From Saccharopolyspora_C sp040643635 (GTDB lineage: Bacteria; Actinomycetota; Actinomycetes; Mycobacteriales; Pseudonocardiaceae), in contig NZ_JBEYUS010000026.1 of the NCBI RefSeq assembly GCF_040643635.1, positions 12,320 through 76,319 on the forward strand: DNA of 64,000 nt, read 5' to 3'. Within the stretch, counting starts at the first letter, position 1. Each line of letters opens with the position of its first letter. The notes beneath the pieces were generated by a model. The model was not told the DNA's origin. It saw nothing but the letters and a program-made list of their open reading frames with translations, and did no database searches. The position numbers and the translations under genes are program-made. Shown in pieces: positions 1 through 8,559 of the stretch.

Positions 1-119
1 TCGACGGGTTCGCCGAGCGCCGCGCGGGATTCCGCCGTGCCGGTGGTCGCGGTCCCGCCGGGCAGGACGGGGGCCGAGCTCCGCGCCGGGTCCGGGAACC
101 GCTCGTCGTTGCGTGCCAC
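1..119 (-). CDS. Hypothetical protein, 5' part only (runs off the left edge)
   Basis: A reverse-strand frame starts with GTG at 119 and stays open to the window edge. A purine-rich ribosome binding site, GAGGAGG, lies about 7 bases upstream of the GTG, which is why I accept this start. The visible 39 residues begin VARNDERFPDPARSSAPV, a polar, proline-rich and probably disordered N-terminus that shows no domain. It lies 153 bases downstream of the AbiEi-like gene on the same strand. No function can be given from this fragment. Confidence 0.45.
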   Translation of the reverse strand, partial: MARNDERFPDPARSSAPVLPGGTATTGTAESRAALGEPV

Positions 120-272
120 TTCGCGTCCTCCTCGTCCCGCGGCCCCGGCGAATCCGCGCATCGGCGCGGCGGGAGCACCTGCCGGATCGGGCCGGAATAC
201 CGGGTTCCTCGCTGAACATAACGCATTCCGATGCGGTCATCACAGCCGTTCGTGTGATGGTGCGGAGCTCGT

Positions 273-1079
273 TCACGACGCACCTCCGGGCCGCCCGGCG
301 AGCGCGGTCGCGGGCGGGGCGGCGGCTTCGATGCGGGCGATGACCGGGATCGCGCCGGACGGGCCGAGCCGCGCGAGGTCGAGCAGTTCGCAGGCGCGCC
401 GGGTGCCGCGGCGGTCCCGCCTGCGGTCGACCTGTTCGGCCACCACGGCGTGGAACCGCGCTGCGGCCGGGCCCAGTGCGGCCAGCGCCTGTTCGAGGCA
501 GGCCAGCGCGGTGCGCCGTTCCCCGGTGCAGAGCATCTCGACCAGCGCGATCTCGAGCGCGTGCACCCGCAGCCCGTCGAGTTCCAGCACCTCGGACTCG
601 CGCAAGCACATCTGCTTGATCGACAGGCCGCGGACCGAGCGGGGCTGGCGGTGGTAGGGCACGGCGAGGTGCACGGCCGCCTCGTCGAACGCCTCGGTGC
701 AGCCGTGCATCGCGGCGGCGGTCGGCCCGGTGAGCACGGCGTGCGGACCGGCGCGCAGCAGTGCGGCTTCGGCCCGCGCGAGCGGGTCCCGGGCGCGGCG
801 GGCGGGCAGCACGACGCCGCCCCACGGTTCGACCCAGCGGCCCGCGTCCAGTTCGGCGCTCAGCCCGTCCGCGCCGAGGAGTTCCTCAGCGACGGGACGG
901 GTGAGCGCGCCGTGCCGCGAGGCGCCTGGTCGTCGTCCGCAGCTCGGTGCGAAGCGACCCCGGTGGCGCTGGGCCGGAGCGGCGCGCGGGCCGACCGGGT
1001 CGGGGCGCTCGGTGGCGCGATCAGTGGCGGCGGGGGCGGCGGATCCGCCACGGGTGGCGGTGCGCAGGTTCGCGGTCAT
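273..1079 (-). CDS. AbiEi-antitoxin-like protein, no nuclease domain
   Basis: A protein of about 268 residues. The middle (about residues 60-210) resembles the actinobacterial family annotated as type IV toxin-antitoxin AbiEi-like: a wing ending in GGVVLPARRA, then ALLRAGPHAVLTGPTAA and a helical segment IALVEMLCTGERRTAL. Family members often carry a C-terminal Vsr/DUF559-type nuclease-like domain; this one instead ends in a short Ala/Pro-rich tail. No AbiEii-type nucleotidyltransferase toxin lies next to it. The start is uncertain: ATG at 1079 has no good ribosome binding site, and the first 60 residues look low in complexity, so the true start may lie inside. Function unknown; the family call rests on pattern only. 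Confidence 0.5.
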   Translation of the reverse strand: MTANLRTATRGGSAAPAATDRATERPDPVGPRAAPAQRHRGRFAPSCGRRPGASRHGALTRPVAEELLGADGLSAELDAGRWVEPWGGVVLPARRARDPLARAEAALLRAGPHAVLTGPTAAAMHGCTEAFDEAAVHLAVPYHRQPRSVRGLSIKQMCLRESEVLELDGLRVHALEIALVEMLCTGERRTALACLEQALAALGPAAARFHAVVAEQVDRRRDRRGTRRACELLDLARLGPSGAIPVIARIEAAAPPATALAGRPGGAS

Positions 1080-1157
1080 GCCCTGAAGAGGCCGCGCACC
1101 CCCGCACAGATACACCTCGATCGGGTGAAGACCCGATGGCGGAGCCGTTCCCGCAGG

Positions 1158-2507
1158 TCAACGTGTCAGCGCCGCCAGCGCCGTCCCCACCATCACCCGG
1201 ATGCCGACCAGCAGCGCCCGCTCGTCCAGGTCGAACGTCGGCTGGTGCAGGTCCCGCGCCCGCGCCTGCCCGGAGCGCACCCCGAGCCGCACGAACGCCC
1301 CCGGCACGTGCTCCAGGTACCAACCGAAGTCCTCCCCACCGGAGGACTGCGGGGTCCCGGTCACCGCGTGCTCGCCGAGCGCCTCCTGGATCGCCGCGGA
1401 CATCAGCTCGGTGCTCGCGGCGTCGTTGACCACCGGCGGCACGCCGCGGCGGTGCTGCAGGTCGAAGCCCACGCCCAGCGGCGCCAGCAGCCCGGCGACG
1501 AGTTCCCTGGTCAGCGGTTCCAGCTCCGCCCAGGTGCCGCGGTCGCCGGTGCGCAGCGTGCCGGTGAGCACGCCGGTCTGCGGGATCGCGTTCGGCGCCT
1601 CCCCCGCGTGCACCGCGCCCCAGGTCAGCACGGTGCCGGTGCGCGGGTCGACGCGGCGGGACAGCAGCGTCGGCAGCCCGGTGATCACCGTGCCGAGCGC
1701 GTGCACCAGGTCCGCGGTCAGGTGCGGCCGCGAGGTGTGCCCGCCCGGCGAGTTCAGCCGCAGCTCCAGCAGGTCGCTGGCGGAGGTGATCGCCCCGGAC
1801 TTCACGCCGATCCGGCCGACCGGCAGCCGCGGATCGCAGTGCAGCCCGAAGATCTGCTCCACCCCGTCGAGCCCGCCCGCGGCCAGCACGTCCAGCGCAC
1901 CGCCCGGCATGACCTCCTCCGCGTGCTGGAAGATCAACCGAACGCGTCCGGGCAGTTCGGACCGGGCGGTCGCCAGCGCCAGCGCCGCGCCCAGCAGGAC
2001 CGTGGTGTGCGCGTCGTGCCCGCAGGCGTGCGCGACCCCGTCGGTGCCCGAGGAGAACGGCAGCCCGGTCGCCTCGGTCAGCGGCAGCGCGTCGATGTCC
2101 GCGCGCAGCGCGACGGTGCGCCGCGGCTGGCCGGTCTCCGGGCCGATGTCGCAGAGCAGTCCGGTCCCGCCGGGCAGCACCCGCGGGCTCAGCCCGGCTC
2201 CGGTGAGCCGGTCGAACAGGAACGCGGTGGTCTCGTGCTCGGCGCGGGAGAGCTCCGGGTTCGCGTGGATGTGCCGCCGCCAGGCGACCACCTGCCCCGC
2301 GTTGGCGTCGAGCCAGGAGTCGAGCCAGGCCGGGCCGCGTCCGGCGCCGAGGTCCTCCACGCCGGACATGGTGTCGCCGCCGTCGCCGATCGGCTCGCCG
2401 GACGGGCCGGCGCCCAGTTCGGCCTGCCGGGCGTCCGCTGCGATGCCCGATCCGCCGTCGTTCGGTGTCTTGCGCGGCTCGGGGCCGCGTGAATCCAGTA
2501 CCGTCAC
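1158..2507 (-). CDS. M20 family amidohydrolase (AmiA1-like)
   Basis: A metal-dependent amidohydrolase or peptidase of the M20D type, 449 residues from the GTG at 2507. Family signatures are present in order: RRHIHANPELS, the metal-binding ALRADIDALPL, HACGHDAHT, the QHAEEVMPGG metal and catalytic segment, the dimerisation domain with GGHTSRPH, and GGEDFGWYLEHVPG near the C-terminus. The GTG overlaps the stop of the upstream M20 gene (GTGA), so the two are translationally coupled; ATG at codon 47 is an alternative start and would remove a poorly conserved leader. Known family members cleave N-acyl amino acids or aminobenzoyl conjugates; the substrate here is unknown. The position matches amiA1 of M. 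tuberculosis. Confidence 0.88.
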   Translation of the reverse strand: MTVLDSRGPEPRKTPNDGGSGIAADARQAELGAGPSGEPIGDGGDTMSGVEDLGAGRGPAWLDSWLDANAGQVVAWRRHIHANPELSRAEHETTAFLFDRLTGAGLSPRVLPGGTGLLCDIGPETGQPRRTVALRADIDALPLTEATGLPFSSGTDGVAHACGHDAHTTVLLGAALALATARSELPGRVRLIFQHAEEVMPGGALDVLAAGGLDGVEQIFGLHCDPRLPVGRIGVKSGAITSASDLLELRLNSPGGHTSRPHLTADLVHALGTVITGLPTLLSRRVDPRTGTVLTWGAVHAGEAPNAIPQTGVLTGTLRTGDRGTWAELEPLTRELVAGLLAPLGVGFDLQHRRGVPPVVNDAASTELMSAAIQEALGEHAVTGTPQSSGGEDFGWYLEHVPGAFVRLGVRSGQARARDLHQPTFDLDERALLVGIRVMVGTALAALTR

Positions 2508-3793
2508 GCCACGCCTCCCGACGTGTGTTGCCGTCGCACCGGGCCGGGGGCGTCCCCCTGCCCGGCCGAGTTGTGCTTCCCGGTCCGCCCCGGGCGGTCT
2601 TCGGCCGAGTTCGCGAGCCGCGATCTCAGGCCGGGGTCGGTGGCCGCCGCGACCGCCGTCCAGGCCATCGCCACCGCACCGTCGAGCACCGCTCGGTCCG
2701 CCGAGGGCGAAGCGCAGGCGGCGGCGAACTCGGCCTGGTGGGTCACCGCGTCGCCGCAGTCCAGCGCGATCATCGGGTGGATCGCGGGCAGCAGCTGCGA
2801 CACGTTGCCCATGTCGGTGCTGCCGATGACCCGGTCGGCCTGCTCGGCGCGCGGCACCGGTTCCCTGCCGAGCTCGGTGATCGCCGCGCGGTAGGCCTCG
2901 GAGAGCTCGTCGTCGCAGGACAGTTCGGCGTACACCGGTGAGATCTGCACGACCTCGCTGGTGCAGCCGGTCGCGGTCGCTCCCGCCTCGAAGCAGGCCC
3001 GGATGCGGTTCTCCAGGCGCTCCAAGGAGGCCGATTCGGCGGCGCGCAGGTTGTACATCGCCGCGGTACGGGCGGGAACGACGTTCGGCGCGGCACCGCC
3101 CGAGGTGACGATACCGTGCACCATCTGCCCGGATTCGAGGTGCTGGCGCAGCAGCCCGATGGCGACCTGCGCGACGGTGAGCGCGTCGGCGGCGTTGACG
3201 CCGAGCTCGGGCGCGGCCGCCGCGTGCGCGGCGCGGCCGGTGTAGCGCACCTCGAGGTCGTTGATGGCCAGCGAGCGCGGCGCGCAGACCTCGTCCGGAC
3301 CGGGGTGCACCATCATCGCCATCGCGAGCCCGTCGAACGCGCCGCGTTCCAGCATGAGCACCTTGCCGCCGCCGAGCTCCTCGGCCGGGGTGCCGATGAC
3401 GCGGACCGTGATGCCGAGTGCGTCGGCGACCTCCGCGAGGGCGAGGGCGGCGCCCACCGCGGCCGCGGCGATGATGTTGTGCCCGCAGGCGTGGCCGATC
3501 TCGGGCAGCGCGTCGTACTCCGCGCAGATGCCGATGACCAGGTCACCGGTGCCGCGGTCGGCGGTGAAGGCGGTGTCGAGCCCCGCGACGGGCGCGGTCA
3601 CCTCGAACCCGTGCGCCGCGAGCAGCTCGCGCACCTTCGCGGCGCTGCGGTGCTCGGCGAAGGCGGTCTCGGGCTCGGCGTGCAGCCCGCGGGCGAGCTC
3701 GACGAGTGCGCGCTCGTGGCGTCGGACGATCTCCCGGCAGGTGGCGCGGGTTTCGGAGCGGAGCGCGGTGTCGGCGGCGGGGTCCTGGTTCAT
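2504..3793 (-). CDS. M20 family amidohydrolase (AmiB1/AbgB-like)
   Basis: The second M20D enzyme, 429 residues. It shows ICAEYDALPEIGHACGHN (metal ligands), GTPAEELGGGK, MVHPGP, the dimerisation-domain GRAAHAAAAPE and SGGAAPNVVP, and a late STDMGNVSQLLP. The EYDALP form rather than RADIDALP places it closer to the AbgB/AmiB1 branch than its downstream partner. It has a 40-residue polar C-terminal extension. The start is taken at ATG 3793; no ribosome binding site precedes it, so initiation may be leaderless or from the ATG six codons upstream. It is the first gene of a two-gene operon; the pair may act on different halves of the same amide substrate or form a heteromer, which is inference. 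Confidence 0.87.
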   Translation of the reverse strand: MNQDPAADTALRSETRATCREIVRRHERALVELARGLHAEPETAFAEHRSAAKVRELLAAHGFEVTAPVAGLDTAFTADRGTGDLVIGICAEYDALPEIGHACGHNIIAAAAVGAALALAEVADALGITVRVIGTPAEELGGGKVLMLERGAFDGLAMAMMVHPGPDEVCAPRSLAINDLEVRYTGRAAHAAAAPELGVNAADALTVAQVAIGLLRQHLESGQMVHGIVTSGGAAPNVVPARTAAMYNLRAAESASLERLENRIRACFEAGATATGCTSEVVQISPVYAELSCDDELSEAYRAAITELGREPVPRAEQADRVIGSTDMGNVSQLLPAIHPMIALDCGDAVTHQAEFAAACASPSADRAVLDGAVAMAWTAVAAATDPGLRSRLANSAEDRPGRTGKHNSAGQGDAPGPVRRQHTSGGVA

Positions 3794-4329
3794 GTGCCGA
3801 CCATCCTGCACGACCGGACGGGCCGGGAACCCGGAGTCGACGTCCCGAACCGCCAGCCGGTCGGCGGATTGCGCTCAGCGGCATCGCGTGTTCAGCCGAG
3901 GAGTAGAAGTTTCACCGTCAACTTCTTCCGCGAATTCCAAGTGAGCGCCGGGCCGCTCCGGCGACGAAAACCCGTTCCGCAATTCCGCGGGCCGTGCCCA
4001 GCGGGAACATCCGCGACGGGGATTCCGCAGTGGATATTCCACCCGGTCGGACGGTACTGCGGGCGATCACCCGGAAGTAGGGTGTGGGCCGGCACCGGTC
4101 GGGGGGCTTCCCGGTGCCGGCCCACGTCTGCGAGGGGCGCGAACCCCAAGTGTCGAACCGTCCTGCCGGGAGCGCGCGGCACGCCCGGAGCGGCGCGCAC
4201 AACCCGTGCAGTTGTGAAAATCCCACAGGTTAGCCCGCCAGGTCTAGGCCATAGCGCGAAATCTTCGAAAAGAATGCCGAAAACCGACCGCGTTGCCCTT
4301 TTTCCCGGTCGGTTCGGCGAGGGAAATCC
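3794..4329. other. 536-base gap with a strong hairpin at 4084-4125
   Basis: No convincing gene is present. The main structure is an inverted repeat with 15-base perfect arms (GTGGGCCGGCACCGG and its complement) around an 11-base loop. It lies about 205 bases past the stop of the small membrane protein gene on the minus strand and has no T tract, so it may be an intrinsic-like terminator or a structured leader element of the amidohydrolase operon. The 3900-4080 part is less GC-rich (GAATTCC, GGATATTCC) and probably holds the amidohydrolase promoter. Confidence 0.45.
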
Positions 4330-4620
4330 CTATCGCTTCCACTTGAAGCTGAAGACCGGTCGCTTGCGCGCCTTCCGCGAGAGCAGCACCGCGGCGATGA
4401 GCACCATCCCGGCGATACCGGTCATGAGCCGCTGCTTGTCCTCGGCCGCGTTCTGGCGGTCACCGGTCAGATCGGGCCCGGGCGGCGCCTGCGCGAGGAC
4501 CGCGGCGGTTGCGACGGGAGCCGCGGCGGCCTCCGCTGGGGCGGCGCCACCGGCCGCGGGCGAGAACAGCAGAACCCCGCCGAGCGTCAGGACCGCGAGC
4601 AGTCGCCCCATGCGTGCCAT
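4330..4620 (-). CDS. Small secreted/membrane protein with one C-terminal membrane helix
   Basis: A protein of 96 residues starting at ATG 4620, chosen because GGAG lies five bases upstream. It has an N-terminal signal sequence (MARMGRLLAVLTLGGVLLFS then Ala-rich, likely cleaved near AEA), a short extracytoplasmic stretch with VLAQAPPGPDLTGDRQNAAEDKQ, one membrane helix (MTGIAGMVLIAAVLL), and a strongly basic tail, RKARKRPVFSFKWKR. It has the same architecture as the small protein at 57381-57632, including the LAQ motif before the linker. No enzyme motif is present. The function is unknown; it could be a small cell-envelope factor. Confidence 0.7.
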   Translation of the reverse strand: MARMGRLLAVLTLGGVLLFSPAAGGAAPAEAAAAPVATAAVLAQAPPGPDLTGDRQNAAEDKQRLMTGIAGMVLIAAVLLSRKARKRPVFSFKWKR

Positions 4621-4740
4621 CAGCACTCCACACCTTTCCGCGCTTCGCGGCGACGACCGCCGCACCAGGTCATTTGATCACAGAGCCGGGGGTGCTCGCC
4701 GCTGCGCGCGGCAGGATGCCCGGATCGTCGCAACATGGTG

Positions 4741-5280
4741 TCAGTCGGTGATGTAGGACGACTTGCCGTCGGACGTGGCGCACTGCGACTTCGTCCGGTC
4801 CGTCGGGGTGCTGGCGCAGCCGTAGTCCTCGAAGTTCGCGAACCTGCCGCTGCCCTGGTACTCGTCGCGGGGCAGCGAGAGGTACTTGGTCATCACCCGA
4901 TCGGCCTCCCCGCAGCTGAGCACCGCACCGGCGTCATTGCGCCCGGCGAACAGCTGGTAGCTGGTGCCCGCCTTGTTGGTGATGGTGCCGCAGGCGACGT
5001 CCCCGCGGTCGGGTTCGGTGCTCGTCTCGTCGGCGGCGGAGGTCGGTTCGTCGTCCGGCGTGCTGGTGTTCTTCGTGGTGCGGCCGGTGGTCGCGGTGGT
5101 GCTCACCGCGGGATCGGGCGGGGTCGCGCTGGTGGGCGCGCCCGCGGCCGGCGGCGAGATGGGCTTGGGCAGCGTGACCACGGCCGGGGGGTCCTGGCCG
5201 GGCGCGGCCTCGGGGGCGCCCCCGCACCCGGCGAGGCAGAGCCCCGCGATCACCGCTCCGGCCACCGGTCCGACGCGCAT
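4741..5280 (-). CDS. Putative lipoprotein
   Basis: A protein of 179 residues. The start at ATG 5280 follows GAGGGAG, and the N-terminus is a lipoprotein signal peptide with lipobox CLAGC (Cys about residue 19). Residues 20-90 form a Pro/Thr/Ser-rich linker typical of wall-spanning segments. The C-terminal 90 residues hold four cysteines (VACGTI, LSCGEA, YGCAST, QCATSD), suggesting a small disulphide-bonded globular domain of the type often annotated only as hypothetical in actinomycetes. It lies 142 bases downstream of the antiporter operon on the same strand. The role is unknown; an anchored surface protein is the safest description. Confidence 0.75.
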   Translation of the reverse strand: MRVGPVAGAVIAGLCLAGCGGAPEAAPGQDPPAVVTLPKPISPPAAGAPTSATPPDPAVSTTATTGRTTKNTSTPDDEPTSAADETSTEPDRGDVACGTITNKAGTSYQLFAGRNDAGAVLSCGEADRVMTKYLSLPRDEYQGSGRFANFEDYGCASTPTDRTKSQCATSDGKSSYITD

Positions 5281-5422
5281 GAGTGCTCCCTCGTTGCCTG
5301 TGCCGCCTCGTCGTCCGTGGGACGCGGGGCCGATCACCCGGGTTGATCGGGTGTGGGGGAGAACACTGCGCGGGCGCACAACCTCTCCGGGCGGAACGGT
5401 ACCCGCAGCGCACGCGGGCGGA

Positions 5423-5770
5423 TCAAGGCCGGTCGGATTCGCGGCCGATGCGCTCGCCCATCTCGTCGACGACCAGGTTCTCCTGGCGGATGCTGTCGGT
5501 CCGGTACGCCGCGCGCCCCACCAGCTGCGCCAGCACCGGCGCGGTGAGCACCTGGAACAACGCGACCAGCCCCAGCGCCAGCGAGTAGTGGAAGTCCAGC
5601 TGCAGCGCGGTGCCGATCAGCACCAGGATCAGCCCGAGCGTCTGCGGTTTCGTCGCGGCCTGCAGCCGGGCGGTGACGTCGGGGAACGTCAGCAGCCCGA
5701 TCGAGCCGAGCAGGCAGGACAGCGCGCCGAGCACCAGGCAGCACGCGGAGATCACGTCGAGCACGCTCAC
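5423..5770 (-). CDS. mnhG: Cation/H+ antiporter subunit G
   Basis: The last gene of the seven-gene antiporter operon, 115 residues. It has three membrane helices at residues 5-25, 40-60 and 65-85, with the typical MnhG segment GLLTFPDVTARLQAATKPQTLGLI (written here across the first loop and second helix), and a charged C-terminal tail. The GTG start at 5770 overlaps the stop of mnhF (GTGA). In Mrp complexes the small subunits E, F and G join A-D to form the membrane antiporter that exports sodium or other monovalent cations in exchange for protons. An alternative start inside the mnhF reading region would add unrelated sequence, so it was not used. Confidence 0.93.
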   Translation of the reverse strand: MSVLDVISACCLVLGALSCLLGSIGLLTFPDVTARLQAATKPQTLGLILVLIGTALQLDFHYSLALGLVALFQVLTAPVLAQLVGRAAYRTDSIRQENLVVDEMGERIGRESDRP

Positions 5771-6033
5771 CGGTACGGCTCCTTCTTCTCGACGAGGCGG
5801 GCCGCGCTGGTCGAACCGATGAAGGCCAGCAGCGCGAACGTGGTCAGCAGCGCGATGTTCGAGCCGTCCCGCAGCCAGCCCATGCTCACGCAGGTGGCGG
5901 CCACGATCAGCGTGACGATGACGTCCAGCGCCACGATGCGGTCCAGCGTCGACGCGCCCAGGATCATCCGGATCAGCGCGAGCAGCGCCGCCAGGCACAG
6001 CAGCGCGAAGGTCACGACGAACACGACGTCCAT
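5767..6033 (-). CDS. mnhF: Cation/H+ antiporter subunit F
   Basis: An 88-residue protein with three predicted membrane helices (about residues 3-20, 32-52 and 58-78). The motif RMILGASTLDRIVALD at the end of helix 1 is characteristic of MnhF/MrpF, as is the ALLAFIGSTSAARLVE ending. The start ATG at 6033 overlaps the mnhE stop (ATGA) and its own stop overlaps the mnhG GTG. It is part of the Mrp complex; it has no catalytic residues of its own and is thought to help assembly or cation transfer. Confidence 0.93.
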   Translation of the reverse strand: MDVVFVVTFALLCLAALLALIRMILGASTLDRIVALDVIVTLIVAATCVSMGWLRDGSNIALLTTFALLAFIGSTSAARLVEKKEPYR

Positions 6034-6602
6034 CAGGCGTCCTCCTTCCCCTCGACCTCGGTGGACCGCTCGATGCGGCCGACGAGCTCCAGCTCCGCGG
6101 CGGAGCCGACGGCCCGGACGATGCGCCGCTCCAGCGCCAGCACCTCGCGCCGCACCAGGTCCTCGCCGCCGGCGCGCATCCCGAGCGCGTACACGTAGCA
6201 GATGCGGTGCGCCCGATCGATCTGCATGACGAACTTGCCGGGCGCCAGCGACACCGCGTTGGCGACCATCGCGGTGAGGTGGTCCGAATCGGTCAGCAGC
6301 GTCACCTGCACGATGCCCGCGCTGGTCCGCGGCCCGTACCGGATCGCCTGCCAGGACACCCGCACCGTGGACACCACCAGGTCCACCGCCAGGTAGCAGA
6401 CCAGCCGCAGCATCGACAGCGGCCGCACCACCATGTGCGTGGTGACCGGCGGCAGCGGGAACACGGTCGTCACCAGCAGCGCCACCAGCAGGCCGAACAC
6501 CAGGGTGCCCAGGTCGAGGGTGCCCCACAGCAGGATCCACACGACCGTCAGCCACAGCACCAGCGGCAGCCTGCGCAGCGCTCGTCGGGCCGGCGTGGTC
6601 AT
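6033..6602 (-). CDS. mnhE: Cation/H+ antiporter subunit E
   Basis: A 189-residue protein. Two to four membrane helices lie in the first 100 residues (LVLWLTVVWILLWGTLDL, GLLVALLVTTVFPLPP), followed by the cytoplasmic MnhE domain containing VSWQAIRYGPRTSAGIVQV, LTAMVANAVSLAPGKF and the C-terminal region with VRRIVRAVGS-type helices. The ATG at 6602 overlaps the stop of mnhD (ATGA). The length and the NAVSLTPGT-like segment fit the MrpE family. Regulation is presumably from the single promoter upstream of mnhA. Confidence 0.93.
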   Translation of the reverse strand: MTTPARRALRRLPLVLWLTVVWILLWGTLDLGTLVFGLLVALLVTTVFPLPPVTTHMVVRPLSMLRLVCYLAVDLVVSTVRVSWQAIRYGPRTSAGIVQVTLLTDSDHLTAMVANAVSLAPGKFVMQIDRAHRICYVYALGMRAGGEDLVRREVLALERRIVRAVGSAAELELVGRIERSTEVEGKEDA

Positions 6603-8128
6603 CGCGCACCTCCCAGCACCGCTTCGCGGTAGGTCGTGCCCTGCATCAGGTCGTCGGCGGCCCGCTCGCTGACCCCGGCCAGCGGCCCGGCGACGAGCGC
6701 GATGACCACGCTGGCCGTGACCAGGACCCCGGTGGCGGCGACCATCGGGCGGGTGGAGTTCCCGGTGCCGACGACGAGCTCGTCGTCCGGGTCGGGGTCG
6801 GCTTCGGGCGCGCGGACCTGCCCCCAGAACGCCCTGGTCCACACCCGCGCCATCGCGTACAGCGTGAGCAGGCTGGTGAGGATCGTGCCCGCGGTGACCA
6901 CGTACGCCGACCAGGTCCCGGCGCCGATGCCCGCCTGCAGCAGCGCCAGCTTCGCGACGAACCCGGAGAACGGCGGCACCCCGGCGAGGCTCAGCGCGGG
7001 CAGCGCGAACAGCACCGCGATCATCGGCGCGGCCTTCGCCAGCCCGCCCATCCGGCTCAGCGCGACGGTGCCGGTGTGCCGGGTGATCAACCCGCTGACC
7101 AGGAACAGCGTGGCCTGCACGGTGATGTGGTGCACCACGTAGAGGATCACGCCGGTCAGCCCGATGACGTCGTAGACGCCGAGCCCGAACAGCATGTAGC
7201 CGATGTGGCTGACCAGCAGGAACGACAGCATCCGGTTGAGGTCGTTCTGCGCGAGCGCGCCCAGCGCCCCGACCAGCATGGTGACCAGCGCGATCACCAG
7301 CATCAGCGTCCAGCTGCGGTCGTGGCTGAACACCAGGGTCTGGGTGCGGATCAGCGCGTAGATGCCGACCTTGGTGAGCAGCCCGGCGAACACGGCGGTG
7401 ACCGGGGCGGGCGCGGTCGGGTAGCTGTCCGGCAGCCAGAAGTGCAGCGGCACCATCGCCGCCTTCACCCCGAACACGATCACCATCATCAGCCCGAGCG
7501 CCACCTGCAGGCCTTCGGGCAGCAGCGCCACCTTCCCGCCGAGGTCGGCGAGGTTCACCGTGGCCGTCGCCGCGTACACCAGCCCGATCATGGTGATGAA
7601 CAGCAGCGACGAGGTGAGGCTGACGATCACGTAGGTCATGCCCGCGCGCACCCGGCTGGCCGTGGTGCGCCGCGTGATCAGCACGTACGAGGAGGACAGC
7701 ATGATCTCGAACGCGACGAACAGGTTGAACAGGTCGCCCGCGAGGTAGGCCAGCGACACCCCGGCGCACAGCACCAGGTACATCGGGTGGAACGTGGTGC
7801 TGGCCCGTTCCCGGCCGTAGTCGGTGAGCCGCTGCCCGATCGAGTAGATCAGCACCGCGAAGGTCACCACCGCCGAGACCACCAGCAGCAGCGCGGACAG
7901 CCGGTCCGCGATCAGCGTGATGCCCGCGGGCGCCGCCCAGCCGCCGAGCTGCAGCACGACGGGACCGGTGCGGTCGGTGAGGTACAGCAGGAACCCGGCG
8001 TCGACGATGATCGCGGCGAGCACGACCAGGCCGATGATGCGCTGGAAGTCGGCGAACCGGCCCAGGGCGAGGGACATCCCGGCGGCCGCCAGCGGCAGCA
8101 GGACGGGCAGGGCCACGAGGACCGTCAC
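6599..8128 (-). CDS. mnhD: Cation/H+ antiporter subunit D
   Basis: A 509-residue, NuoM/NuoN-like proton-translocating subunit with about 14 membrane helices. Seen in the sequence are GDLFNLFVAFEIMLSSSYVL (the helix with the conserved glutamate), VKAAMVPLHFWLPDSYPTAPAP (conserved lysine and histidine segment of the antiporter family), SHIGYMLFG and the FSGFVAKLALLQA segment. The GTG start at 8128 overlaps the mnhC stop (GTGA). MnhD is paralogous to the N-terminal part of MnhA and to the membrane arm of complex I; together they form the two ion channels of the complex. Confidence 0.95.
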   Translation of the reverse strand: MTVLVALPVLLPLAAAGMSLALGRFADFQRIIGLVVLAAIIVDAGFLLYLTDRTGPVVLQLGGWAAPAGITLIADRLSALLLVVSAVVTFAVLIYSIGQRLTDYGRERASTTFHPMYLVLCAGVSLAYLAGDLFNLFVAFEIMLSSSYVLITRRTTASRVRAGMTYVIVSLTSSLLFITMIGLVYAATATVNLADLGGKVALLPEGLQVALGLMMVIVFGVKAAMVPLHFWLPDSYPTAPAPVTAVFAGLLTKVGIYALIRTQTLVFSHDRSWTLMLVIALVTMLVGALGALAQNDLNRMLSFLLVSHIGYMLFGLGVYDVIGLTGVILYVVHHITVQATLFLVSGLITRHTGTVALSRMGGLAKAAPMIAVLFALPALSLAGVPPFSGFVAKLALLQAGIGAGTWSAYVVTAGTILTSLLTLYAMARVWTRAFWGQVRAPEADPDPDDELVVGTGNSTRPMVAATGVLVTASVVIALVAGPLAGVSERAADDLMQGTTYREAVLGGAR

Positions 8129-8559
8129 TGAGTGGCCTCCCGTTCGAGTTCGTCTTCGTTCGCCTTGTCGTCCTCGGATTCGGCGAGCCTGCGCTCCAGC
8201 CGCCGGATCCGGCGGTCCTCGACGTCGTCGCGGACCTCGTCGTGCCCGAGCAGCACCCACGAGCGGTACGCGAGCGCGAGCAGGAAGGTGGTGAGCGCGA
8301 AGGTGATCACGATCGCGGTCAGCGCCATCGCCTGCGGCAGCGGGTCGGTCATCTGCTCCGGCGCCGCGTCGCCGAGGATCGGGGCCCGCCCGGGCGGCCC
8401 GCCCGCCAGCTGCAGCAGCAGGTTGGCGCCGTGCCCGACGATCACCGTGCCGATCAGGATGCGCATCAGCGAGCGCTGCATGAGCAGGTAGAACCCCGCG
8501 GAGTACAGCGTCGCCAGCACCACGGCCATGGTGAGGTTCACGGTGAGGTTGGCGGTCAT
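8125..8559 (-). CDS. mnhC: Cation/H+ antiporter subunit C
   Basis: A 144-residue, NuoK-like subunit. Three membrane helices (residues about 8-25, 32-50 and 76-100) include LIGTVIVGHGANLLLQLAG and MALTAIVITFALTTFLLALAYR, the typical MrpC pattern of helix 2 and helix 3. A long, highly charged C-terminal tail (RRIRRLERRLAESEDDKANEDE) extends beyond the NuoK core and is probably a cytoplasmic helix. The ATG at 8559 overlaps the mnhB stop. The tail is longer than in the Bacillus subunit (about 113 residues in total). Confidence 0.94.
   Translation of the reverse strand: MTANLTVNLTMAVVLATLYSAGFYLLMQRSLMRILIGTVIVGHGANLLLQLAGGPPGRAPILGDAAPEQMTDPLPQAMALTAIVITFALTTFLLALAYRSWVLLGHDEVRDDVEDRRIRRLERRLAESEDDKANEDELEREATQ

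Noticed and set aside
450..2492. Long plus-strand open frame opposite the AbiEi-like and amidohydrolase genes
   Set aside because: It is rich in Arg, His, Gly and Gln and antisense to a clear M20 enzyme; this is the usual high-GC shadow frame.
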